Assembly (NCBI RefSeq): GCF_036324365.1
Contig: NZ_CP137080.1
Coordinates: forward strand, 620,001 to 684,000
Reading direction: 5' to 3'
DNA: 64,000 bases
DNA from: Microbacterium limosum
Lineage (GTDB): Bacteria > Actinomycetota > Actinomycetes > Actinomycetales > Microbacteriaceae
Each line of letters begins with the position of its first letter. Position 1 is the first letter of the stretch. The notes under the pieces are model-generated. The model saw only the letters and a list, made by a program, of their open reading frames with translations. It did no database searches and was not told the origin of the DNA. Below, one piece after another: positions 44,156 to 53,401 of this stretch. Position numbers and translations under genes: made by a program.

Positions 44156-45109
44156 TCAGACGACGTCGGTGCGCGGGAGCAGGGTCAGGAGGGTGGTCTC
44201 GGGCGGGCAGGCGAATCGTACGGGCGCGTAGATCGAATGCCCCAGCCCCGCGCTGACATGAAGCGGCACGCGCCGGCCGCCGCGCTGCCATGTCGACAGA
44301 CCGCGCACCTGGTCGAGCGGCAGATCGCAGTTCGCGACGAGCGCTCCGAGGCCGGGTACGCGCACCTGACCGCCGTGTGTGTGCCCCGCGAAGATCGCGT
44401 CGGCTCCGGCGTCGGTGAAGGCGTCCAGCACACGGCGATACGGCGCGTGCGTCACGCCGATCGTCAGGGCGGCGGGGGCGGACGGCTCCCGGCCGGGCGC
44501 CGCGAGCCCCGATGCCAGCTGGGGCACCAGGTCGAGCCTGTCGAGATCGTGGTGGGCGTCGTCCACCCCGAACGCGTCGATGCGTACGCCGGCGACCTCG
44601 AGGCGGGCCGAGGCGTTGTTCAGCCCGCTCCAGCCGAGGGTCTCGGTGAAGAACCGGTCCATCGTGTCGGTGTCGAGCTCGTCGACCTCGATACGGCGCC
44701 TGGAGGGGCCGAGGAAGTAGCGCATCGGGTTGCGCGGCTGCGGGGCGAAGAGATCGTTCGACCCGTGCACGTAGACACCCGGGATACCGCGGAAGCCGGC
44801 GAATGCGGCTCGGATGCCGCGCAGTGCATCCGGGTGTCCCAGGTTGTCGCCGGTGTTGACGATCAGGTCAGGACGCAGCGAAGCGAGATGCGCGATCCAC
44901 GCCTGCTTGCGGCTCTGCCACGGCGCCATGTGCACATCGGAGAGGTGCAGCACCCGCAGCGGAGTGGCGCCGGGAGGCAGCACCGCGAGCGTCGCACGCC
45001 GGACCGTGTAGAGATGGCGCTCGACGCCGATGCCCCATACGGCGGCGGACGCCGCGAGGGCCCCCAGCGCGACGAGCGCGCGGGGGCCCTTGGGCCTACG
45101 TGGCGACAT
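44156..45109 (-). CDS. Metallophosphoesterase, membrane-anchored
   Basis: 317 residues. A single N-terminal helix (about 10-28) anchors a calcineurin-type domain. Metal-binding motifs are LHLSDVHMAPWQ, NTGDN, GSND (usually GNHD, so Ser replaces Asn and Asn replaces His), VTHAP and GHTHGGQVR. The altered GSND motif is worth noting because its residues bind metal and phosphate in the family. The ATG overlaps the PBP stop (TGATG). This pairing of a class A PBP and a YkuE-like phosphoesterase is conserved in actinobacteria. Confidence 0.9.
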   Translation of the reverse strand: MSPRRPKGPRALVALGALAASAAVWGIGVERHLYTVRRATLAVLPPGATPLRVLHLSDVHMAPWQSRKQAWIAHLASLRPDLIVNTGDNLGHPDALRGIRAAFAGFRGIPGVYVHGSNDLFAPQPRNPMRYFLGPSRRRIEVDELDTDTMDRFFTETLGWSGLNNASARLEVAGVRIDAFGVDDAHHDLDRLDLVPQLASGLAAPGREPSAPAALTIGVTHAPYRRVLDAFTDAGADAIFAGHTHGGQVRVPGLGALVANCDLPLDQVRGLSTWQRGGRRVPLHVSAGLGHSIYAPVRFACPPETTLLTLLPRTDVV

Positions 45110-47658
45110 CAGCAATCGCGGCGTTCGACGCTCAGCGTCACCGCGGTGTTGCGATTGGTCGAGGTCCCCTCGTCGGGCGAGACGCCCGTGACGCGGCCGT
45201 TCTCCGGTGCGTCCTCGTTCTCGGTGCACTGGGCGCTGACGTTGCCGAACCCTGCCGAGCGGAGGGAGGATGCCGCGGCCTCCTGAGTCTGCCCCACGAG
45301 GCCTCCCGGAATGCTCGCGCCCTCGCCGTTGCTCGGGTAGATGGTCACGACCGTGGCGCCCGACACGCGACCCGCGCCCGGGTCCTGACGGACGATCGTG
45401 CCGGCGGACTCCGAGGCGTCGACGGCGTCGCCGACGTTCACGCTGAACCCTGCGGCCTGCAGAGTGGCACGGGCCTGATCGACGCTCTGGCCCACGACGC
45501 TCGGCAGGTCGATGAACACCTGGCGCGTGAGGTTCTGATCGGGGCGCGGGAAGTCGTCGCCGCCGTACTTGGCGTTCGCGGCGCGCTGCATGACGGGCCA
45601 GATCGAGTGGCGGATGGTCCACAGGGCGCGTCCGTTGGCCGAGTTGCGGTCGAGCCGGACCTCGCCCTTCACGTTGCCGACCCACACGACCGTGGCGACC
45701 TTCGAGCTCGCGCCATCCATCCACGTGTGGATCTGCTCGTGGATCCCCGTCTTGCCGAAGACGGGGACGCCGTCGTAGGTCCGCGACGACCCGGCCGAGC
45801 CGCCGTTGATGACGCCTTCGAGCGTGAAGGCGGCGGTCGCCGCCACCGATTCGTCGAGGACCCGGTTGCAGGTGGTCTCGGGGAGGGGAAGCTCGTTGCC
45901 GTCGGCGTCGATCACGCGGTCGATCGCCTTCGGCTCGCAGTAGATGCCCTTGTTCGCGATGGTCGCGTAGGCGGCCGCCATGTCGATCGGCGCGATGGCC
46001 TTGGAACCGAGGATGTCGTAGACGAAGTTCGTCTCGGTCACCGACCCGCCGTTGGCGAGCTCGACACCCATCCGCTCGGCGATCTTGTTGGTGTCGCAGA
46101 CGCTGACCTTCTCGCTCATCGCCAGGAACCCGGTGTTGAGCGAGTCGGCGGTGAAGCGCATCGGGGTGCCGTTGTAGCCTCCGACGCCCTGGAAGTTCTT
46201 GATCTGGTTGGAGGTGATGCGCTGGGTTCCGCCGTCGCAGTCGGCCATGACGGTGAAGTTGCGCTGGCGTCCGTTCAGGACCTCGTTGACGGAGTGGCCG
46301 TGCTCGAGCCAGTTGAGGAGGGTGAACACCTTGTAGGTCGATCCCGGCAGGAAGCCGTTGGAGCCGCCGTTGATGTACGGGGTGTTGAAGTTCACCGACG
46401 TGAAGGCCGGGTCGCTCGCCGCCTTGTCGGCGTCCTGCGTGTAAGGGCGGTTCTGCACCATCGACAGCACTCGGCCGGTGGACACCTCGAGCTGAACTCC
46501 GGAGGAGCCGAGGTCGAGGTTCGGGTGCGTGGCCGGGACGATCGAGATCGCGTCCTCGGCAGCCTTCTGCAGGTCGAGATCGATCGTCGTATAGATCTTG
46601 AGCCCGCCCCGCCGCAAGGCTGCCTGACGCTCCTCGGGTGTCTCGCCGAAGGCCTCGTCGGTCTCGACGATCGTGCGGACGTAGTCGCAGAAGAACGCAG
46701 AACCTCCCGCTGACTCGCAGCCCTGCGTGGAGGGGACGATGTTCGGTGCGATCGGCTCGGCGTACGCCGCGTCGTACTGCTCCTGGCTGATCTTGCCGTC
46801 GGCCAGCATCCGTCCGAGCACGTAGTTGCGACGATCGAGTGTCAGCTGGTAGCCGTTGGCGGCGCCGTTGGACTCGCTCTCGGGGCGGTCGATGCGGAAC
46901 GTGTTGGGGTTCTGCACCATTCCCGCGAGCGTGGCCGCCTGGCCGAGCGAGAGGTTTGCGGCGGATGTTCCGAAGTAGTACTGCGCGGCCGCCTCGACGC
47001 CGTAGTTCGTTCCGCCGAAGTTGGCGATGTTGAGGTAGCCGAGCAGGATCTCGTTCTTCGAGTAGCGCTGCTCCATCGCGATCGCGTAGCGCATCTCCTG
47101 CAACTTGCGCTCGATGCCGTCCATGCCGGAGGCCGTGGTCGCCTCGACCCAGCACGCCTGGAGGTCCTCGGCCGTCGGCGCGTCCCGCTCGCAGCGCTGG
47201 ACGAGCACGTTCTTGACGTACTGCTGGCTGATGGAGGAGCCGCCCTGCGTCGCGCCGCCCTGCACGTTGCTGATGACGGCGCGCGAGGTGCCGATGAGGT
47301 CGACCCCGCCGTGGTCGTAGTAGCGCGGGTCCTCGCTCGAGAGGATCGCGTCGTACACCACGGGGTTGATCTGCTCGTAGGTCACCGGGAGGCGGTTCTG
47401 GTCGTAGAATCGCGCGAGCTGCACCTCGGTGCCGTCGCTCGCGGTCGCGTAGATCTCGGTCGGCAGCATGAGCTCGTCGATCTCGAGATAGCTCGGCATG
47501 TTGTCGAACATCGTGATGGCGCTCGAGGCCGCGGCGCCGGACACGGCGATCGCCGGCGTGACGGTTGCGGTCACCAGAACACCCGCGACAGCGGAGAGGC
47601 CCACGAGGCCGGCGAGACCGCCGAGCACACCCGTAGCCGTCTTTTTCGTACCAGGCAT
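45109..47658 (-). CDS. Class A penicillin-binding protein with PASTA domains
   Basis: An 849-residue bifunctional peptidoglycan synthase of the PonA2 type. One N-terminal membrane helix (about 10-35). The glycosyltransferase domain has EDPRYYDHGGVDLIGTSRA and GGSSISQQYVKN. The transpeptidase has SxxK in PGSTYKVFT near residue 440, SxN in SLNTGF, and KTG in VFGKTGIHEQ. Two C-terminal PASTA domains start near 710 and 780. A TAGCAT -10 box at 47666-47671 ends seven bases before the ATG, so the message is likely leaderless. No whiB gene stands upstream here. Confidence 0.95.
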   Translation of the reverse strand: MPGTKKTATGVLGGLAGLVGLSAVAGVLVTATVTPAIAVSGAAASSAITMFDNMPSYLEIDELMLPTEIYATASDGTEVQLARFYDQNRLPVTYEQINPVVYDAILSSEDPRYYDHGGVDLIGTSRAVISNVQGGATQGGSSISQQYVKNVLVQRCERDAPTAEDLQACWVEATTASGMDGIERKLQEMRYAIAMEQRYSKNEILLGYLNIANFGGTNYGVEAAAQYYFGTSAANLSLGQAATLAGMVQNPNTFRIDRPESESNGAANGYQLTLDRRNYVLGRMLADGKISQEQYDAAYAEPIAPNIVPSTQGCESAGGSAFFCDYVRTIVETDEAFGETPEERQAALRRGGLKIYTTIDLDLQKAAEDAISIVPATHPNLDLGSSGVQLEVSTGRVLSMVQNRPYTQDADKAASDPAFTSVNFNTPYINGGSNGFLPGSTYKVFTLLNWLEHGHSVNEVLNGRQRNFTVMADCDGGTQRITSNQIKNFQGVGGYNGTPMRFTADSLNTGFLAMSEKVSVCDTNKIAERMGVELANGGSVTETNFVYDILGSKAIAPIDMAAAYATIANKGIYCEPKAIDRVIDADGNELPLPETTCNRVLDESVAATAAFTLEGVINGGSAGSSRTYDGVPVFGKTGIHEQIHTWMDGASSKVATVVWVGNVKGEVRLDRNSANGRALWTIRHSIWPVMQRAANAKYGGDDFPRPDQNLTRQVFIDLPSVVGQSVDQARATLQAAGFSVNVGDAVDASESAGTIVRQDPGAGRVSGATVVTIYPSNGEGASIPGGLVGQTQEAAASSLRSAGFGNVSAQCTENEDAPENGRVTGVSPDEGTSTNRNTAVTLSVERRDC

Positions 47659-47665
47659 AGGGTGA

Positions 47666-47671
47666 ATGCTA
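47666..47671 (-). promoter_or_regulatory. PBP gene -10 box (TAGCAT), leaderless
   Basis: On the minus strand TAGCAT is followed by TCACCCT and the ATG at 47658. No ribosome site is present between them. The short distance implies transcription starting at the start codon. Confidence 0.55.
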
Positions 47672-47744
47672 AGGGAGTTCCCTGAGGGAAGCCCCAACAC
47701 GGCCGCATGAAGGCCCTGACCCGAGCCCTGATCCGAGGAGATCG

Positions 47745-47966
47745 ATGACCACCTGGGAGTACCTGACGACCCCGCTGCTGATCCACAACACGGCGGCGAT
47801 CCTGAACAACTGGGGGAAGCAGGGGTGGGAGCTCGTCCAGGTGGTCCCGGGCCCCGAGGGAGGGCTCGTGGCCTACTTCAAGCGCCCCTCGGGCGGCGAC
47901 CAGGGCCGGGGCAACGCCGGGCTCGCCGCGGCCGCCGAGGCATCCCGCCAGTTCGAAGGGCAGTGA
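47745..47966 (+). CDS. Small DUF4177-like protein
   Basis: 73 residues: WEYLTTPLLIHNTAAILNNWGKQGWELVQVVPGPEGGLVAYFKRP. The pattern W-E-Y then GKQGWELVQV is that of DUF4177-type small proteins. Function is unknown. ATG with GAGGAG. It is divergent from the PBP gene and two bases upstream of ridA, an order also found in mycobacteria (next to Rv3678c). That conservation supports a real gene and a link with the RidA protein. Confidence 0.85.
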   Translation: MTTWEYLTTPLLIHNTAAILNNWGKQGWELVQVVPGPEGGLVAYFKRPSGGDQGRGNAGLAAAAEASRQFEGQ

Positions 47967-47968
47967 TC

Positions 47969-48436
47969 ATGACCGTCTCCGCGCGCCTGGCCGAGCTCGG
48001 CATCGAACTGCCCGCCGTCGTCCCGCCCGTCGCGGCGTACGTGCCGGCGAAGGCTCACGGCGACCTCGTCTACACCGCCGGTCAGCTGCCCATCGTCGCG
48101 GGCTCGCTGCCGGCGACGGGCAAGGTCGGCGACGGCCCGGGCCTCGTCGCTCCGACGGATGCCGCGGCCTACGCGCGCCAGTGCGCCCTGAACGCGATCG
48201 CCGCCGCCGCAGCGGCCGTGGGCGGCCCCGACCGGCTCACCGGCGTTCTCAAGGTCACGGGCTTCGTCGCGTCCCCGCCCGACTTCACCGGTCAACCGGG
48301 CGTCGTCAACGGCGCGAGCGAGCTGCTCGGCGAGGTCTTCGGCGAGGCGGGACGCCACGCCCGCTCGGCGGTCGGCGTGCCCGTGCTGCCCCTGGATTCG
48401 CCCGTCGAGGTCGAGGTCGTCTTCACCTGGGAGTGA
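47969..48436 (+). CDS. RidA family protein
   Basis: 155 residues of the YjgF/YER057c/UK114 family. Visible are ARLAELGIELPAVVPPVAAYVPA, LVYTAGQLP near residue 35, ALNAIAAAAAAVGG, and the closing GVPVLPLDSPVEVEVVFTWE. Family members deaminate reactive enamine/imine intermediates. The catalytic Arg of true RidA is not evident in this subfamily, so the exact activity is open. It overlaps nothing and ends directly against the convergent acs stop. Confidence 0.85.
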   Translation: MTVSARLAELGIELPAVVPPVAAYVPAKAHGDLVYTAGQLPIVAGSLPATGKVGDGPGLVAPTDAAAYARQCALNAIAAAAAAVGGPDRLTGVLKVTGFVASPPDFTGQPGVVNGASELLGEVFGEAGRHARSAVGVPVLPLDSPVEVEVVFTWE

Positions 48437-50407
48437 TCACCGCACCTGCGCGCTGATGACGCTCATCACCGCGGTGTCCGCCAGCGTCGTCGTGTCGCCG
48501 ACCTCGCGGCCCTCGGCCACGTCGCGCAGCAGCCGCCGCATGATCTTGCCGGATCGCGTCTTGGGCAGCTCGCCGACGATGTAGACGTCGCGGGGGCGGG
48601 CGATGGGTCCGATCTGCTCGCTCACCCACGCGCGCAGCGCCTGCGCGAGCCCGTCGGGGGAGTGCTTGTCGAGGTAGCTCTGCTTGATGATGACGAAGGC
48701 GACCACCGCCTGGCCCGTCGTCTCGTCCGACGCCCCCACCACGGCCGCCTCCGCCGTCGCCTCGTGAGCGACGAGGGCCGACTCGATCTCGGCCGTCGAG
48801 AGCCGGTGGCCCGACACGTTCATGACGTCGTCGACCCGGCCGAGGAGCCAGATGTCGCCGTCCTCGTCGCGCCGCGCGCCGTCGCCGGCGAAGTAGAAGC
48901 CCTTGTCCGAGAACTTCTCCCAGTAGGTCTCGACGAAACGCTCCGGGTCGCCCCAGATCCCGCGCAGCATGCTGGGCCACGGCTCGGTGACGACGAGCAG
49001 CCCGCCCGCGTCGTTTCCGACGTGGGCTCCCGCGTCATCCACGACATCCACGGTGATTCCGGGAAGCGGCACCTGTGCGCTGCCGGGCTTCGTCTCGGTC
49101 ACGCCGGGGAGCGCCGAGATCATGATCGCGCCGGTCTCGGTCTGCCACCACGTGTCAACGATCGGAGTGCTGCCGCCCCCGATGACCTCGCGGTACCAGA
49201 CCCACGCCTCCGGATTGATGGGCTCCCCGACGGACCCCAGCAGGCGCAGGCTCGACAGGTCGAAGCCCTGGGGCACCTGCCGCCCGATCTTCATGAACGA
49301 CCGGATCGCCGTCGGCGCCGTGTAGAAGATCGTCACGCCGTACTTCTGGATGATCTCCCACCAGCGGCCGGGATGCGGGGTGTCAGGTGTGCCCTCGTAG
49401 AGCACCTGCGTCGCGCCGTTGGCGAGCGGGCCGTACGTCACATACGTGTGCCCCGTGATCCAGCCGACGTCCGCCGTGCACCAGTACACGTCGGTCTCGG
49501 GGTGCAGGTCGAACACATTCCGGTGCGTGTATGCGGCCTGCGTGAGGTATCCACCGGAGGTGTGCTGGATGCCCTTGGGCTTCCCGGTGGTGCCGGAGGT
49601 GTAGAGGATGAAGAGCGGGTTCTCGGCGTCGAAGGCCTGCGCGGTGTGCTCGGCGGATGCCGCGGGCACGGCCTCGTGCCACCAGATGTCGCGGCCGGGG
49701 GTCCACTCCACCTCATTTTGGCCGCGGCGTACCACGAGCACGTGCTCGACCGTCGCCTGCGGCCCCTGGCCGCCGCGGTCGGCGAGTGCCATGTCGACGG
49801 CGGGCTTGAGGGGAGAGACCTTGCCCTTGCGGTATCCGCCGTCGGCCGTGATGACGACCTTGGCGCCCGCGTCGTCGATGCGCGCACGGAGGCTGTCGGC
49901 GGAGAAGCCGCCGAAGACGACGGAGTGGATCGCGCCCAGGCGCGCGACGGCGAGCATCGCGGCGATCGCCTCGGGGATCATCGGCAGGTAGACGGCCACG
50001 CGATCCCCGGCATCCACGCCCAGCTCGGTGAGCACGTTGGCGACTCGCTTGACCTCGTCCGTCAGCTCCGCGTAGGTCACGGCGCGGGAGTCGCCGGGCT
50101 CGCCCTCCCACAGCAGCGCGACGCGGTCGCCGTTGCCCGCCTCGACGTGCCGGTCGAGGCAGTTGTACGCGACATTGAGGCGACCGTCGGCGAACCAGCG
50201 CGCGAACGGCGGGTTGGACCAGTCGAGCACCTCGGAGAAGGGTTCCGCCCACGTCAGCAGGTCCTTCGCCTGCCGGCCCCAGAACGCCTCCCGATCGGCG
50301 GCCGCAGCGTCGTACAGATCGGCCTGCGCGACGGCGCCGCGCGCGAACTCCTCGGGGGGAGCGAAGCGGCGGTTCTCGGACAGCAGGTGGTCGATCTGGC
50401 TCGTCAT
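48437..50407 (-). CDS. acs: Acetyl-CoA synthetase
   Basis: A 656-residue AMP-forming enzyme that activates acetate. P-loop-like motif [20 protein letters not shown] near 268, the hinge region [33 protein letters not shown], and the regulatory lysine at about residue 621 in [14 protein letters not shown]. The latter is the usual acetylation site. ATG start 27 codons into a longer open frame, where the conserved N-terminus begins. Together with pta-ackA it completes an acetate switch. Confidence 0.96.
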   Translation of the reverse strand: MTSQIDHLLSENRRFAPPEEFARGAVAQADLYDAAAADREAFWGRQAKDLLTWAEPFSEVLDWSNPPFARWFADGRLNVAYNCLDRHVEAGNGDRVALLWEGEPGDSRAVTYAELTDEVKRVANVLTELGVDAGDRVAVYLPMIPEAIAAMLAVARLGAIHSVVFGGFSADSLRARIDDAGAKVVITADGGYRKGKVSPLKPAVDMALADRGGQGPQATVEHVLVVRRGQNEVEWTPGRDIWWHEAVPAASAEHTAQAFDAENPLFILYTSGTTGKPKGIQHTSGGYLTQAAYTHRNVFDLHPETDVYWCTADVGWITGHTYVTYGPLANGATQVLYEGTPDTPHPGRWWEIIQKYGVTIFYTAPTAIRSFMKIGRQVPQGFDLSSLRLLGSVGEPINPEAWVWYREVIGGGSTPIVDTWWQTETGAIMISALPGVTETKPGSAQVPLPGITVDVVDDAGAHVGNDAGGLLVVTEPWPSMLRGIWGDPERFVETYWEKFSDKGFYFAGDGARRDEDGDIWLLGRVDDVMNVSGHRLSTAEIESALVAHEATAEAAVVGASDETTGQAVVAFVIIKQSYLDKHSPDGLAQALRAWVSEQIGPIARPRDVYIVGELPKTRSGKIMRRLLRDVAEGREVGDTTTLADTAVMSVISAQVR

Positions 50408-50621
50408 GTCGGGTGCGCTCCCTTGTGCGTGTCGACGTTGCGGGCGGCGGTGCCACGCCCCCGGCGGGCGTCGCCGGGTACGCACGAGAATCTACGGGAG
50501 CGCGGGCTCGGGGACTACCTCCGAAAGTCGGTGTCAGCTATCCGGACCCTCCTGTCCGATATACCGCTGCGACATGTCTGTCGGTGCTTTTGTCGGTGTA
50601 TTCCCATTGCGTATGCTCAGG
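50408..50621. other. Intergenic region between acs and the 6C RNA
   Basis: No coding signal. It should hold the acs promoter (a TAGATT -10 candidate on the minus strand near 50490) and the promoter of the 6C RNA (TTGTCG at about 50590, TATGCT at 50612-50617). The base composition around 50520-50615 is less GC-rich than the genes on either side. Confidence 0.5.
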
Positions 50622-50727
50622 GGCGGCCGAACATTCGATCCTGGCATTGCGGCACCCCGCACCCCCCCTGCAAGGGGTCGCCGCGAGGCGGCATCCCATT
50701 CCCCCCATGGGATGCCGCCTTCTTCTC
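50622..50727 (+). ncRNA. 6C RNA
   Basis: Two hairpins with runs of six or more C in the loops, the defining feature of the actinobacterial 6C RNA. The first (about 50650-50685) contains ACCCCCCCTGC. The second pairs GGCGGCATCCCAT with ATGGGATGCCGCC around TCCCCCC (50688-50718) and is followed by TTCTTCT, so it doubles as a terminator. A TATGCT -10 at 50612-50617 gives a start near 50622. In mycobacteria this RNA also lies beside the tad-like locus. Function in other species involves growth and DNA replication/secretion control, but targets here are unknown. Confidence 0.85.
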
Positions 50728-50841
50728 GTCCGGCGGTGCGCGGGTCCCGGCGCCGGCGTGCTGCCGCTCCTTCACAGCGTCGCGGCCGCGGGATCGTCCA
50801 CCGTCGGCGGGCGGGTGAGTCGGGAGACGGTGGCGAGCACG

Positions 50842-50847
50842 TAGCGT
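50842..50847 (+). promoter_or_regulatory. tadA -10 box (TAGCGT), leaderless
   Basis: TAGCGT is followed by CGCGGC and the ATG of the TadA-like gene. With six bases there is no ribosome site, so the tad operon probably starts with a leaderless message, downstream of the self-terminated 6C RNA. Confidence 0.5.
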
Positions 50848-50853
50848 CGCGGC

Positions 50854-51924
50854 ATGCCGAACCCGTTCGTCGCCTACCCGAGTGCGGGCTCCGTGTCGGC
50901 CGTGCGACCCGGCGAAGCAGCCGCCGCGCCAGCCGACGCGAACGCGGGGCCCGGCCTCGCCTCTGCGGGGACGTCCGTGTCCGTGCCGTCCGCGCCCGAG
51001 CTCGCGCCGATCGCCGGACACCTCGCCGACCCCGCCGTGACCGACCTCTTCATCAACGGGGCGGCGGGTCTGTGGTGCGACCGGGGAGACGGCGCCGTCC
51101 GCGACCCGCTATGGAGCGCCGACGAGGCCACCGTGCGCGACTTGGCCGTCGCGCTCATCGGCCTGGGCGGTCGCCACCTGGACGAAGCCAGCCCCGCCGT
51201 CGATGTTCGGCTGGAGGGCGGCATGCGCGTCCACGCGGTACTGCCACCCGTTTCCACGGGCGGTACCACGCTGTCGGTTCGTATCCCGCGGGTCCGTCGC
51301 CCCACCCTCGACGACCTCGTCGCTCGCGGCACCTTCGAGGATCCCCGTGCGGCGGACTGGCTGAAGAGCATCGTCTCCGCGCGGGTGAACGTGCTCGTGA
51401 CGGGGGGCGCGGGAAGCGGCAAGACCACTCTCCTGGCGGCGATGCTCTCCGCCGCCCCGCCGACCGAGCGGATCGTGACGATCGAGGACGTCGCGGAGCT
51501 GACGATCGCGCACCCTCATCACATCGCCCTCGAGGCGCGACAGGCGAATCTGGAGGGCGCGGGCGGCATAGGGCTGGCGCGGCTCGTGCGGGAGGCGTTG
51601 CGGATGCGCCCCGATCGGCTCGTTCTCGGCGAATGCCGAGGCGAAGAGGTGCGAGAGCTTCTCGCCGCGCTCAACACCGGACACGACGGCGGTGCGGGCA
51701 CCGTGCACGCCAGCCGCATCGCCGAGGTTCCGGCGCGCCTGGAAGCTCTCGGAGCGCTGGCGGGCCTGAACGATGCGGCGCTCGCCCGGCAGGCGGTGGG
51801 CGCGATCCATTTCGTCCTTCACACGGAGCGGGACGCGCGGGGGACGCGGCGCCTGACCGGCGCCGGCGTCCTGCGCCTCGACGGCGGGCGTCTGGAGGTG
51901 AGCGAGTGCGCACCCTGGGCGTGA
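50854..51924 (+). CDS. TadA/CpaF-type secretion ATPase
   Basis: A 356-residue cytoplasmic ATPase for Flp-type pilus or pseudopilus assembly. Walker A is TGGAGSGKTTLLAAML near residue 190, followed by the Asp box TIEDVAELTI, the LVREALRMRPDRLVLGECRGEEVRELLAALNTGHDGGAGTVHA segment (Walker B/His box), and an Arg-rich N-domain. The Ala-rich first 45 residues are variable. First gene of a five-gene tad-like operon. Its stop overlaps the start region of the F protein. Confidence 0.92.
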   Translation: MPNPFVAYPSAGSVSAVRPGEAAAAPADANAGPGLASAGTSVSVPSAPELAPIAGHLADPAVTDLFINGAAGLWCDRGDGAVRDPLWSADEATVRDLAVALIGLGGRHLDEASPAVDVRLEGGMRVHAVLPPVSTGGTTLSVRIPRVRRPTLDDLVARGTFEDPRAADWLKSIVSARVNVLVTGGAGSGKTTLLAAMLSAAPPTERIVTIEDVAELTIAHPHHIALEARQANLEGAGGIGLARLVREALRMRPDRLVLGECRGEEVRELLAALNTGHDGGAGTVHASRIAEVPARLEALGALAGLNDAALARQAVGAIHFVLHTERDARGTRRLTGAGVLRLDGGRLEVSECAPWA

Positions 51925-52802
51925 TGCGCGGTCGTCGGCGTGGGGCGGACGCGGGTGAGGACGCGCCGGCCGACGCGGTGCACGCACTGGCGGTGCTGTT
52001 GCGCGCAGGTCTGCACCCGGGCTCGGCGTGGGCGTACCTCGCCGAGCAATCGCCCATCGTGGCCCCGATCGCCGCTGCCATCGCCTCTGGGCGACCGATA
52101 CCCGCCGCCATCGAGGATGCCGGTGGGGACTGGGCGGACGTGGGCCGGGCGTGGCGGGTCGCCGCTCAGGTGGGCGCTCCGCTCGCCGAGACGCTGCAGG
52201 GGTTCGCGGAGGGCCTGCGCGACGCCGCAGACGCGCGGGACGACGTGCGGGTCGCGCTCGCCGAACCGACCGGTACCGCGCGGCTGATGCTCTGGTTGCC
52301 GGCCGCGGGGGCCGCCCTGGGCGCGGCACTGGGATTCGATGTCGTCGGCGCCGTTCTCGGCGACGTGCGAGGGGCGCTCTGCGTGATCGCCGGCATCGCC
52401 CTGATCGTCGCCGCGCGTGTGTGGACCGCGCGTCTGGTCGCCCGGGCTCAGCCTCCCGCCGAGACGCCCGGACTCGAGGCATCCCTCTTCGCGATCGCTC
52501 TCACGGGCGGTGTATCCCTGGACCGAGCCGCCCATATCGCGAGTGGGGGCGCCGTCCCCGATCGGGTGCGCGCGATCCTCGAGCTCTCGCGCCGTGCGGG
52601 AGTGCCCGCCGTCGAGCTCCTGCGGGCGGAGGCCAGCAGGGCACGGCATCGGGCACGTGTCGCCGGCCGCACCGCAGCCGCGCAGCTCGCCACGCGGCTG
52701 CTCCTGCCGCTCGGCGTGTGCACTCTGCCGTCGTTCCTTCTGCTCGCGGTCGCGCCACTCGTGCTGTCCGTCCTCGATTCCGCGGTCCTTCCCGCGCTCT
52801 GA
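51906..52802 (+). CDS. Type II secretion F-domain protein, TadB-TadC fusion-like
   Basis: 298 residues. The first half (ALAVLLRAGLHPGSAWAYLAEQ, then VGRAWRVAAQVGAPLAETLQGFAEGLRDAA) and the second half (EASLFAIALTGGVSLDRAAHIA, then ILELSRRAGVPAVELLRAEAS) are two F-type units, each followed by a hydrophobic helix pair. In relatives TadB and TadC are separate genes, so this looks like one fused or reduced platform protein. The GTG at 51906 has GGAGG seven bases upstream; later GTG/ATG starts at 51921/51924 are possible. Confidence 0.82.
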   Translation: MRTLGVMRGRRRGADAGEDAPADAVHALAVLLRAGLHPGSAWAYLAEQSPIVAPIAAAIASGRPIPAAIEDAGGDWADVGRAWRVAAQVGAPLAETLQGFAEGLRDAADARDDVRVALAEPTGTARLMLWLPAAGAALGAALGFDVVGAVLGDVRGALCVIAGIALIVAARVWTARLVARAQPPAETPGLEASLFAIALTGGVSLDRAAHIASGGAVPDRVRAILELSRRAGVPAVELLRAEASRARHRARVAGRTAAAQLATRLLLPLGVCTLPSFLLLAVAPLVLSVLDSAVLPAL

Positions 52803-52853
52803 CCCCGCCACACACTCGCCCACCCACCGGAACCATCGAAGAGAGGACCAGTC

Positions 52854-53057
52854 ATGACCGACCCCTTCACCCCTCGTGCGCAGCGCAGGCTTCGCCGCCG
52901 ATTGCTCGACGACGATTCGGGTGCCGCGACCGCCGAATACGCGATCGCGACAATGGCCGCGGTGGCCTTCGCCGGGCTGCTCGTCGTCATCATGCGCAGC
53001 GATGAGGTGCGCGGCATCCTCACCGACCTGGTGCGACGCGCCCTCACCGTCGGATGA
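52854..53057 (+). CDS. DUF4244 protein, pilin-like
   Basis: 67 residues with one helix (about 28-47) preceded by a basic stretch and DDSGAATAEYAIATMAAVAF. The G-x-A-TAEYA pattern resembles the Flp pilin cleavage/assembly site (G followed by E five residues later). DUF4244 proteins accompany actinobacterial tad loci. Probably the structural subunit. ATG with GAGAGGA upstream. Its stop overlaps the TadE start by four bases. Confidence 0.85.
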   Translation: MTDPFTPRAQRRLRRRLLDDDSGAATAEYAIATMAAVAFAGLLVVIMRSDEVRGILTDLVRRALTVG

Positions 53058-53401
53058 GCGCGGTGGTGCGGCGGCGGGATGACGGCGGGTCCGTCTCGGC
53101 CGAGTTCGCCGTCGCACTGCCCGCGATCGTGGTCATGGTTCTGCTGTCGGCGGGTGCCCTGACCGGTGCGGCTGCGGCGGTGCGGGCACAGGACGCCGCT
53201 GCGGACGCCGCCCGCCTCGTCGCGCGCGGCGAGGACGTGGGTGCGGCGACGTCCGTCGTGGTGCGCAGCGCCGGGCCGGCGCGCGTGCAGGTGCACCGCC
53301 GCGGCGAGCTGGTGTGCGCCGACGTGACGATCGACATCCGCGTCGCCGGGGTCGCCTTCCCCGTCACCGGCCGCTCGTGTGCGCTGGAGGGGGGTCTCTG
53401 A
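53054..53401 (+). CDS. TadE-like pseudopilin
   Basis: 115 residues. GGSVSAEFAVALPAIVVMVLLSAGAL is the classical TadE start (E five residues after the cleavage Gly) with one membrane helix. A beta-rich extracytoplasmic part follows, holding two cysteines (C98 and C110 approximately) that could form a disulfide. Overlaps its neighbours on both sides, so it is strictly coupled in the operon. Confidence 0.85.
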   Translation: MSAVVRRRDDGGSVSAEFAVALPAIVVMVLLSAGALTGAAAAVRAQDAAADAARLVARGEDVGAATSVVVRSAGPARVQVHRRGELVCADVTIDIRVAGVAFPVTGRSCALEGGL

